Below are positions 51,108-63,371 of a stretch of DNA of 64,000 nt, piece after piece (the stretch's first letter is position 1; the number at the start of each line of letters is the position of its first letter). Below the pieces are notes generated by a model. It searched no databases, was not told the DNA's origin, and was given only the letters and a program-made list of their open reading frames with translations. A program made the translations under genes and the position numbers. Source of the stretch: Hormiphora californensis (Eukaryota; Ctenophora; Tentaculata; Cydippida; Pleurobrachiidae); NCBI GenBank assembly GCA_020137815.1, contig CM035361.1:5308960-5372959 (forward strand). Direction: 5' to 3'.

Positions 51108-52378
51108 ATGAAAGACACAGATCCCTTAGTTGAGATTGGACTGCAGTTCTCTGACACTGTTTCCCGACTCAAGGTTTGTACTCAAAATATGCTGCATATC
51201 ATTGAACTGTTTAGCATAATTTATGCAGTGTTGAGGCTAATTACTGAAACAGATGCAAATCATATTTTAATTACTTATATCCTTCCCCAAATAAATTTTA
51301 TGTTGTTCAGCATACTGTTTTAGAGGATAAATCTTTTAATTAATACATACCATCATTGTCAATTTAGCCAGTTTTCCACCTCTCTTCAGCAAAGTCATCC
51401 GCTATGGATTGACCTACAGAAGAAGAGCACTGTGTTTCAAGATCGTCTGAAACAGACCTGTTCCAGTTATGGCGATTACCTTGATGCCATGCAACGACTG
51501 GTCGATATCGCACAATACAAAGATGGTACGTGGATTTTGTGTGGATTTTGGGGGGTTTTGGGGGTATTAGATGGTAGTAGAGGAGTAAGAAATTTGGGTA
51601 TAAGTCGTGACTGGGTTTCATTTTTTGTGGATGTGAGAGAGAGTGTTATACTTTTACTCCATCTAGGAATATATTCGTAATAATTCAGTCTGGGATTATT
51701 CATTCCCATGGAAAAAAGGATATTACAGAATCGTGACTTATCAGTGTCACAAGTTTATTTTGGGGTCGTCTCATCTCGTGCCGTGTTAATAAAAGAGATT
51801 GCATATTTAGCTCCGCGGAATATTATTCCTGGATCAATCCAAACATGGAAACATGTGATTGGCTATGTTTATGAAGGAGTAATTTACGGAATATTTTATG
51901 AAGGAGCAGGTGGGGGGGGGTGAGGGGAATTTGTACAGCTGATAACAGTTTGAGCCCCTTGGGAATTCATGAACATAATATATATTTGTCCTCTAAATTT
52001 TACAATTGACATTTGGCGCCAGATGACCTTCAATTTCCTACTTAGCTCGGATGATCTATTGACACTGATCTATATCTACTGTATCTATTTATCTCTCTCT
52101 CTCTCTCTCTTTCTATCTTTTCTCTCCCTCTCTCTCGATAACCATCATGTCTGGTGTAGTTTAAATTGGTAACAACTTCATAGATCTTACAACAACACTG
52201 TGGTGTTGCAGTACCAGCTGCAAGGCGCCAACCTGAGGTAGATCTAGGTAGGAAGTTAGGTGTGAAAAATATACTGGCCAAAATTAGAACAACACACAAT
52301 TAATACAATTTACAAATCTCTCTCTCTCTCTCGTTTCTCTTCTCTCTCTCTCTCTCCTCTCCTCTCTCTCTCGCTCCT

Positions 52379-52433
<55 letters not shown>

Positions 52434-53671
52434 CTCTCTCTCTCTCTCTTTGTCTGTCATTTTGTATCTCGGGAAATTTGATCACAAACCGGTTTCCAAA
52501 AATACAACCACTGTGCAGTACTTTGCAGTGTGTGCCCTGCAGTGACGGAAAATTTATCTCTTCCCTTTTTTTTCTCAGTACACCTCATGAAGTTGATCTA
52601 TCTTTCTCGTTTTCTCCTCTATCTATCTATCTCTATCTTTTACTATCTCTATATCTGTCAGATTTATAATAACTCGTAGAGCGAGGAAGAAAATGATGCT
52701 GAGATCTTGGCTGGTGACAGAAATATACCGGCCACCAGTTTTCGAGAAATTATTTCGAGAACTAAAGATAGCAAGAGAGACAGAGAGAGACAGAGAGAGA
52801 CAGAGAGAGATAGAGAGAGAGAGGTTTCTTAGTTTTCAACAGAATTTAGGTGTCTGCAAAAATGTATATACGCCCTTCGTCTTTGTGTAGAGCACGTTGC
52901 AGGGACACTGAGAGATAGATGGGAAGAGAGAGAGAGAGAGAAATAAATAAAGAAAGAGAGAGAAAGAAATAAAGAAAGAAAGAGAAGAGAGAGAGAGAGA
53001 GAGAGAGTGATATGAATATCGGGTTACTACCACTGTACACCTCTTTCTCTAAATCTGATCTGTTGCTATGGAAACCGGAGACAAGTTTGACGTTTCATGA
53101 CAGTTGTTGTTACCGAGAGATGAACGAAAATGAAGTTATACCCCTGAGCGGCAACTACCTTGAGTCAGCGGTATCCTGGCTGACATTAGAGAGAACGTCC
53201 AATATGGTCCGAACCGCAGTGAAGTATCAGTCGGACCCCGGTAAATCGGGGTTCAACTATAGATTCTAGAGCGAGTTCCCTAGAAAAAAACAATCGAAGA
53301 GAGCACGTCATGTCTTGATAATTTAGATCATTTGATCAGGGATATTTCCGGGGTTGTTGTTCACAACTGATATTTGCCTGTTTGTGTGTGAGGTAACATC
53401 CCCCTCTCTTGGAGATATTGAGAGTTGGTCGTGTGGTCACGGACAATACGCACGGAACTAGGAGTGAGAGAGAGAGAGAGAAAGGGGATAGAGAGATAAA
53501 GGGGATAGAGAGATAAAGAGAGAGAGAGAGAGAGGGGAGCGGAAGGAGGGACGAAGTGTCTATTGTTGCTTGCGTATCATTCCATTCTCTTTATCTTGCC
53601 ATCATCTACTGGTCATTGGTTTACTAACGCTCTTCCTCTACAAACTTCACTATTATAGCTATCTCTCTCTC

Positions 53672-53750
<79 letters not shown>

Positions 53751-55715
53751 CCTCTCTCTCTCTCTCTCCCATCCCGCTTTGTTTACACCCTACGTCCAAC
53801 CACAAACACACAACACCAAAGATGAGTCAGAGAATTCACAGCAGATATATATGCCAAACACACATGAAAGTGTGATGTTTCATGATGAAGCATTGTGTGG
53901 CTCACACCGTCATTTTATTGCAAAATCAGAGCGTGCTCTGTGAGGGTCAAATGAAACAGTAACTTATCATCTATTTGCAGGAACCGACCGAATAAGGAAA
54001 TACTGGTCCCTGATTGGCTGATAACCAGTCACGTGACCTAAATAACGAGTTCTGATTGGTTGTTTACTTGTGTCGGTCGGTTCCTGTCTATTTGTCACAG
54101 TTCATTCACACATCATTCCGAGAACCTCTACCACATTTCAAATCTGCTTCAGACCAGGACCCGACCGAAACAAGTAAACAACCAATCAGAACTCGTTATT
54201 TAGGTCACGTGACTGGTTATCAGCCAATCAGGGACCAGTATTTCCTGATTCGGTCGGTTCCTGCCGAGAACCTCTACCACATTTCAAATCTGCTTCAGAT
54301 ATATATTCCAAAGTCTCGATATCTTTCAATGATGTAACGGGGTGTACCACGGTTGGAGTATATGTATTTGTAGGCCCACATCTAATACCTCTCACTCTGA
54401 ATGTGACCAAACATATAAAATGTATGGTGTATTAGGTCATCCAATATTGATCTGGACTGGGTTATTGTGAGAGAACGGTATCAGATAGAGTCAAGCTGCC
54501 GGTTTTAGCGTCTTCCTTGGATATTTTTGGGTTGGACTAGCATGGTGGCAGCCTTCACATGCCTGCTCTATGGTCTCACAGGCAATGAGTTTAGGCATTA
54601 CTCCAGTTGCGCTTTACGCAAGAATAAACTGTGGCACTATGGAAGATTGAATATGTCATGGCATTTTGTCTATTGGGGACAGATGATCGGTTTGACCGTT
54701 GTTCCTAGATCAATTTTTAAGCCCGAACACGATGCAACCATAATTGAAGCTTTTACATTCCATCTTCACTCTCAAAAATTGGCTTTTTGCCAAAATTTCG
54801 TCTAACGCACTTAATGCTCGTTTTTGTACGTTTTAGACGTCTAAATGACATGAATCGAACGTTAAATGTTAGCTAGTACAATTTTCTAGGTCCAATGTGA
54901 GTTTTATTACGATCGATCAATGGATATTTAGCTCATGGCGGCTTTTTTCAACATGAGTAAAAAGTTTAAAAATTCAGCTTATCCAAACCTTGCGAAAATC
55001 ACTTCCAAGTGCTAGAAATTTTATCCAAAAATTTCAGGAAGGTTCATGGAATACCTCAAGCCATTTGATAAGACACATATAGGGTTAAGAACCGTCCAAA
55101 TTATCCGGAAGTAGGTCTAATTGGTCCAAAATTGAGATGAAAAATGGCGTAAAGCGGCAACTAGAGTAATGCCTAAACTCATTGCCTGTGAGACCATAGA
55201 GCAGGCATGTGAAGGCTCCCACCATGCTAGTACAACCCAAAAATATCCAAGGAAGACGCTGGAACCGGCCGCTTGGCTGTATCTGATACCGTTCTCTCAC
55301 AATAACCCAGTCCAGATCAATATTGGATGACCTAATATATTTCACTACACATCATGCCCCCCTGCTCTCATGTGGTGTAGAGCAATGTGTTGTGATCTCA
55401 GGAGTCAGGTTTTGTAAACAACCAATCAGAACTTGTTATTTAGGTCACGTGACTGGTTATCAGCCAATCAGGGACCAGTATTTCAGGTGTTGTGATCTTA
55501 GGAGTCAGGTTTTGGAATACCGCCAGGGTAAAATCACGAACAAATATAATATGATCATTGCATAATATATGGTCCTTTTAGTTCATAAGACGTCGAGATG
55601 ATGATGGTTTTCGGGGACAAAGACTTTGTCGTCAAGCCCAAGAACTTTGTCACAAAATTCGTGGGCTCGATGAGGGTCATGGTATATTGCACAAAAAGTC
55701 ACGAAGTAATTACAG

Positions 55716-55781
<66 letters not shown>

Positions 55782-58700
55782 GGAGAGAGAGAGAGATGCC
55801 TAGTCTTGATCTTAGTGGACCTATGAAGTGCACAGCTTTCCAAGCGTGTACACTTTCACACGCATTTGTGATATTTCCCGCGTAAATGTGTAAGGAGGAG
55901 AAAGAAAACGAGGGAGAGAGAGAGAGAGAGAACGAAGGGAGAGAGAAAAAGATAAAGAGGGAGTGAGAGAGATAAATTTGTCGGTGCGTGAGCTTGTTAC
56001 TTTGTATCCTCAAGTACTCAAAAAGAGCATGTGAAAAAAGCAGCAGGATCCATCAGCTAAAAAGCAAAAATTAAATCTCATCATCTTATGACGTCATTAC
56101 TCGTCAGCTGAACAACGTCAACAGGTGTGTGTTGCTTGATGGGTTACTCCTTCATAAAATCATCCATCTGTGGAGAAAACATCTGTCAAAAGACAGATAG
56201 AATGGGCTCTGAGACATCTGCATGGAAAAAGTATCTAAAATATTCATCCTAATCTATTTCATGTTTATCCCATCAGATTGTGCCGTCGGTATGTCTCGTT
56301 CTCTCATCCAAACCCTTGAATTATTAATGAGAGAGAGGGTTTTATATAATATGCTCCAAGAGGACTAAGCTCTTTACCCATCCCAACAGACACAATTACT
56401 AAATTCCCCAAGGATATTAACCCTGCAGTTCCCCAAAGTTTTTTTGATTCCCCCAAACCTTCTTTAAACTCTTTCCCCAAAAGTAATTTCCCCTTTCTTA
56501 CCCGCTGTTCGCCCAAACTCCCCTTGATTTTCCCATCGTCGATCTTTAGTTAGAAGGCGCGCCGGTGAAAAAACCGTCTTAGACCCCATTGAAAAATTTT
56601 TCGCTAGTTTAAAATTTTTCTTTTCTTTCTCCTCTCTTCTATTCTCTTTTTTTCTCTTCTCTCTCCTCTCTCTCTCCTTTCTCCTTCAGGGATTTTCTCG
56701 GGAGAAATATTATCAGATTCACAAGCTGTGAACCCCAAAAATTTAAGTATTTGATCCCCCTCCACCGATCCTTTGTGGTGATCATGATGCTCAGACAAAG
56801 TAAAAGGTTTTAGAGACGGAGTGTGGAATCGGAGGAGAATTTGACTCTTCGACGAAGAAGAAGAAGCATATGGGAGAATTGGGCTCTTGACGAAGAAGAA
56901 GAAGAAGAGGGGAGAATTGGGTGATTTGCGTGCAAGATCCCCAATTAGAGATGGGGGTCGTTAACGCCCTTGTACACACGCTGTAGTACCTCATTACCCA
57001 TTATAAATAGACATCCTCCGCAGCCCAGTCACAACAACTCTAGTCTGTATTTAATATGCACGATAGATGGTACGTTATGGTCTAAACGAGAAGTCCGTAA
57101 CCGTGTCTTGAAAAACTTGAGTCTTGAAGGAGTCCTTGAGAAATGCCCCGTGAGTGGAAACTAAGATGGTCTCCCTTTTTTAATCTTTCTCAATCTTTCT
57201 GAATATGTTATGTTTCATCCAAAATTTTTTTTTTTTAAATTAAATTTGGTAAAATTTCCAAAAAACTAAAAACCCCCCCCCTTTTGAGAGAGAGACAAGA
57301 AGACACGAGAGATAGAGAGAGAGAGAGAATGTCATCAGCGAACTAAGATTTGAGAGCTATTACAGCAACAGCGTGGGCGGGGGAGTGAGTGACAAGTACA
57401 ATATTTCAAGTACTTCTAAAAAGTGCTGTCATCAACAAGAATAATGATTGAAGAATGTAACCAACATTTGTATTTGTGTTTGTCGGTTTTGGTTGGGGTT
57501 TCACCTGTTGTGTTCCGCATTTTAATACCCGCGTTTACATCTCTCTGAACAAGTCAGAAATTGTAAAACGTAAATAAAACATGACGTTCCCACGCAGCAC
57601 TGAAAATAATACCCCCACATTATTATATCGTTTACATTTTGTCCACTGTTTTCATTCTGTCTTCATTTTCTCTCTCTCTCTCTCTCTCCAACTCCAATTT
57701 ATCTCGCTCCATTATTTAATTTACTGCACAGCTAATGTACAACAAGAGCTCTGTTTGCAGTGCGCAACTTGATGTAACGCGCGGTGGTAATATCTATGGG
57801 GGAGAACGCGCGGCGGGGGACGCCAAGATCTTGAGAGCGTGGGCGAAGGAGTTGCTGTGAGTCATCGATCAATCCAACAACTGTTGAGGACGCCGGAAGG
57901 GTGGTTGGAAACTGGGATTAATTATTGGGTGAAGTTGTAGAGTTGTATTGTTTAAACTGTCTCCAAATCCGGTAAAAGTAACCAGAACAATTGTCAGAAC
58001 AGTAGTTAGTCGGGGCGTGGGATTCATTCAAAAGTAATCAGAACTTGTTGAGTAAAAACAAGTCAGAACAGTAGTCAGAACACCTGCAGGGAGACGATAA
58101 AAGTTGTATTTTATATTTGAGGTGTGGTGGTGTTATTCATGAGATTGGGTTTTTATCAGACAATGAAAGGTTTACCCCACTGACACAATTTATGGGCCAC
58201 CTTGTATTCTCTGGTTGCAGAATTGTAATATTTGGCAGCATGCCCAAAGTCCAGGAAGAGAGAGGGGGGGTGTATGTTTACAGGTACTTGCAGGAGCGTG
58301 TTTGTACAATTTCGGGGGGCTTTCATACTTCCGGTGCGGGACGAGAGAAAGAGAAAGAAAGAGAGATGGTGTTTATTTAGAGTTTAATTAGGAAAATACG
58401 GGTGGCCGGGCCGGGGGTTTTACTGTCATTAATTATTTGTTAATTAACCATAATCTCGTTTGCCAGGCGGTGCAAAAGACCTAGCTCCGATCCTCACAAA
58501 AATGTATGTAAAGGAGAGGACGATCGAGGGAAAGCTACAAAATCTGTGCAGGTTTGTTTGGTTGTTTCTTTGTTTCTTTGTTTCTTTGTTTGTTTGTTTG
58601 TTTGTTTGTTTGCTTGTTTGACTTGCTCGTTCACTGTGCCCCAGGAAGGTTAGAACATAACCAGGCCTGCCCCCTTGTATCTCTCAAACTTATCCTTTTC

Positions 58701-61700
58701 CCAAACTCTAGGTTGCTGAGTGAGAACTTTTAATTAATTAGTTAATTAACTAATTAAAAGATATAAATCTTAACATTCCCCCAGGTTACTGAATGAGAAC
58801 TTCAATGGACCAATGAAGGAGAAGCTGAAGGAATGGAAGGAGACTACTGACTACCTGGACAACAAACATTACAAGGTAATTTAGTTATTTATTTAACCAA
58901 ATATGTAATCAATTAGGTTAGGGATCTTTATAGTGTGTTCCGCTTCCCAGTGGGTGGGGTATTACTTGATTAGTTTGTATTTATAATCACCAAGCAGTAT
59001 TCATGGTCTCTTCACCTCTGTTTTACAGGAGCAAAAGCGAAGGGCTGAAGACGTGAAGAAGGCGGTGATTGAGGCGGAACGGCTCAAGAAGAAGGTCATC
59101 AAGAAGGGTGAGTAGGTTCGGGTTACTAAGGTTACCATGGTTACCGTAGGTTTGGTAATGCTGAGACACAATTCCAGAATTTATCTCACTTTTTGTATCC
59201 TTATACCCCCCCCCCCCCTATTTGAAATTATTCCCATTGTCAATTTACAAAATCAAAATCTCAAGTTTATAAAATAAACAAAGACAAAGAATGAATACCA
59301 ATCAAATCGAAAGATTATGTAAAAAATGTAACACTTAAATTTCTGCCTCGAACTGGGCTAATTCATCAAAAATCGTCGCACTCTGGAAAAACGCTCGTCC
59401 CAAAGTAACTAACCTCACAAATCTTGTACAATCGTGTACAGTCCTGTGACGGATTGGTAGCTTCTCACAATCCTCCCAATCCCATAATTCCTTTCTCAAA
59501 TCTCATCATTGAACTGTTTGTGCTGTCTCCATGGATATTGTTTCCATGGATACAGTATCCATGGAAACAGTTCGCCACGTATGTTTTGTTGGATACACAG
59601 TCCGACCAACCCATCATCCTGTTTCCTCGACCGCAGTAGTAGCTTTGCTCTGCGTACCTCCCTCACTGTTGTTGTATGTCAGACAGCTATTTTGACTGGA
59701 ATGGGTCCTTCTGGTTCGGTTTGCGTAGCTGAAACTCCTGATTACCAGTTTAAATCGCTCCAGCAGTCGCATTTCGTGTTTTGTGGTGAGGAAATACAGG
59801 ACAAAGTTTACCCAGCCCTGTGTGGAAAATGTGGGAATTATAATTATATTAGTTTGTGTACAAATATTGTTTACAAATTAAATGCAAAATATTGGAGTGT
59901 AACTCGCTCAAACAGTGGGTATTGGAGTAGTTCAATGGACAGTGACACTATCTGAGATACCTGCCCATCGCACGCGATGAGAGGTTACCATGGTTACCAT
60001 GTAATCAAATGGTTACTATGGTTACCATAGTTACCTGAGAGACATCACAGAAGTTCATCATGAGGATGAGAAATGTAAAAAATGGATGTTCAGGTTTTAT
60101 ACACTTGTTCGACACGAACCAGATAACGGTACAAGTCCCCCAAAAGCGTACCTGAGAGATATGAGAGTGATTAGAAATGACCATTTATGGGCAAAAAAAC
60201 AACTAAAATGGCTCATGGGAAAAACACCATATATGGGTATTTGAACCAGGAACCGACCGAATCAGGAAATACTGGTCCCTGATTGGCTGATAACCAGTCA
60301 CGTGACCTAAATATCGAGCTCTGATTGGTTATTTACTTGTTCCGGTCGGTTCCTGATTTGAACTCACCATAATGAAGACTAAGGGGATTGCAATGATTTT
60401 CCCTGTCGTTGACAGCATTTGATGATGATCATTACTATTCCTCAATCGTCTCACTCTTTCGTACAATAACGCATAAAAGACAAGGACCACGAAATAGGCT
60501 GAAACTTCCAAAAGTTTCCCATTCCACAGCAGGTAATTACAATTCACGACATCACCCTGGTTACCACCCACATCCATGTGGTTACTATGGTTACCACTCT
60601 CATCTATGTGGTTACCATAAGTAACATTACCACCATTTCCACTGCCAGAGGTTCGAATCCAGCACCAGCTCATCCCGAGGCCACTCACCTCACCCAGGAT
60701 ACCCCTGTAAAGGAGGTTTGTGACTGTTTTGAGCGACTAACTCTACATATCTCGGCTCTTGAAAATTGATCAGCAATTGGGATACTATTATATTACCATG
60801 GATACCACTCATGTTTACCATGGTTACCATTCATGGTTACCATAGTTACCATTCATGGTTACCATGGTTACCATGCATGGTTACCATGCATGGTTACCAT
60901 GGTTACATCATTTACCTATGAAGGAGGAGAATATTCTCTGCTACCACCCCGGAACTCAGGAGTGCCATAAACAGGAACCCTATGGGTACAACTTCAATCA
61001 GACCATATGTTAGGAGACAGAGATGCTGGGCCAAAGCTGCCGTCCAAATGAGGGAGAGTTGTGTTCCAGTTGTGGTGAAGGCTGATTGGCCGCTGCAAAA
61101 GGTATCTGATATGGATCCTGGGGGAGAGATAAGAGTTTAGTTACCATGGTTACCATGGTTACCACTCATGGTTACCATGGTTACCATGGTTAGCTGTGGT
61201 AAAGGTGATAAGGATCCTGGTAGGAGGGAGAAGTTTTTAGACGAGAATGCACGAGAATGGTTAGAACATAACATGGTCCTACCTGAGCCGTTATCGTATT
61301 GCCAGATAACACCAATTATAGTCGGAAGGGCGACCATAGTGTCTGCCAATGACATGAGTACAACTATACACCTGTATGGAGAGGGTTAAAATTGAGCTAA
61401 AATGCTGGGATAATTGAGCTAAAATTCTTGGAAATTTATCCGTCCGGTAGATCGATTGTAGAGGTTTGACTACAGTACGAACCTACCTTGAATGATTTCT
61501 GACAGTTTTGAAGGTCAGAAAAGATAGGATGATGATAGAAGAGCCAAGAAGGGAACATGTTGAGGATGTGAGGGCTAGCCCTAGCCGGATATCCTTTAGG
61601 AGACTGTGATCTGTGTTAACTTCAAACATGCTAGTTGAAGTTCCAAAATGCTTGGGTTATTTCTAGTTGAAGATTTGGGGAATCAGTTGATGGGAAGGGT

Positions 61701-63276
61701 TGCCTAGCTAGACTCTGTTTCGCACGCCCCTTTACAAATGTAAAGGAGGGCTAGAAACATTTGATGGGAAGGGGTGAACTAATTTTCAACCATCAAAATA
61801 GAAAAAAAATCAAAACTGGACTGAACCAAAATGTTTAAACTGTCAGACTGAGTGCAACTGGCAATAATGGGAGTGGCCTTCATCTTGGGTGAGATACCAC
61901 GTTTTATCAAAAGAGAAGATAGATTGAGAGTGAGAGAGAGAGAAAGGGAGAGAGAGAAAGAGAGAAAGAGAGATGGAGAAGGAAGTAGGTTAAGTGCATT
62001 GACGTACGTTAACGTGCGAAGTAGACGAATTCATATCTCACATGTGGATATAGTGCGTCCTGACGTTGAACAGTGTTCTTATTTGCAAAGTCATGTACTT
62101 AACAGAATAAGAAGAAGATTAGAAGAAGATTAGATGAAGATTTTTAGAAGAGCTATGTGTATTTTGTCATGTTCTAATCCTCGTTTTAATTAATAATTTA
62201 TTTAATTAATAATTTAATTAATTGTAAGAGAGGTGTGTGACACGGTGAAATAGGGTCGAGCAAGGCTATGTTTATATGCACAGAAAGGCAGTTTGTATAT
62301 GCTACGGAAGGGGGGGAAATTGAAGTCGGTTTAACACAGACAGTTTAGCGGGAGTTATCACGAGCTGGCGTGAAGGTAACGGGTTAACTCAATATGATAA
62401 CTTAAAAAGGGAAGATACACGTTCAAACTCGAATTACCAAAACAACAAAAGCGATCTAGAACTATGTTTTAGTGTTACAGTAGTACAATTTACATTTTGT
62501 ACTGTGCAATGTTTCTCATTTGTTTATTCAATAGTTCTCTCTGAGCTCACTCAATGCGGGCATATATGTAATGTAGCGGTGCCCGCACAGCTCTGTGTCA
62601 CTCAACTCAAAAGTCGAAATTCATGACATCACAGTGCAGACCGTGCTATCATTCATGAACCGACCGAATCAGGAAATACTGGTCCCTGATTGGCTGATAA
62701 CCAGTCATGTGACCTAAATAACGAGTTCTGATTGGTAATTGTTTACTTGTTTCGGTCGGTTCCTGCTGTGTAGGTGGTAGATTCAGTGGTGACACCATCC
62801 TGGGGTGGTGGGGGGATTGGCCACCCCTGGTTAGATTAGCTTGTGTTAGATTAGCTCGTGCGCTGGCAAGGGAGGGTTATTTCGTTACCAAGCTATCTAG
62901 TCTAGATAGCTTGGTAACGAAATAACCCTGTATATCTAAGATATACATATATCTCCCACGAATAAAAGAGATAACGTTCGTGACCCGTCAAAATGTTGAT
63001 GAATGTACTTGTCAGGCAATAAAGCATTGTCAGTTCATTCCACCGATAGATAGGACTACATTCCAATGAATATTTTGAACAATTTGCGAAAGCCCCGGTT
63101 CGACTAGTAAAATGGATATATAGAAATCAAGATTATCTGTAACTAAATTTGAACAACAAAATGACGCTCATCTTATTAATATCTTTTCAGTAAACGAAGC
63201 AAACTAAAACGTGTAACTATTAAAAAGAAACTGCAGGGAAAGCTGCTCAAGGTTCAATATCAGCCTGAAAAACTGA

Positions 63277-63371
<95 letters not shown>

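Noticed and set aside
56304-56516. 70-residue minus-strand frame with repeated KEF/LGKE words
   Set aside because: No splice context, no homology that I recognise, and a repetitive CCCCAAA composition.
59509-59955. 148-residue plus-strand frame
   Set aside because: Antisense of the last GPR157-like exon and its intron. The minus-strand reading has correct splice sites and TM7.
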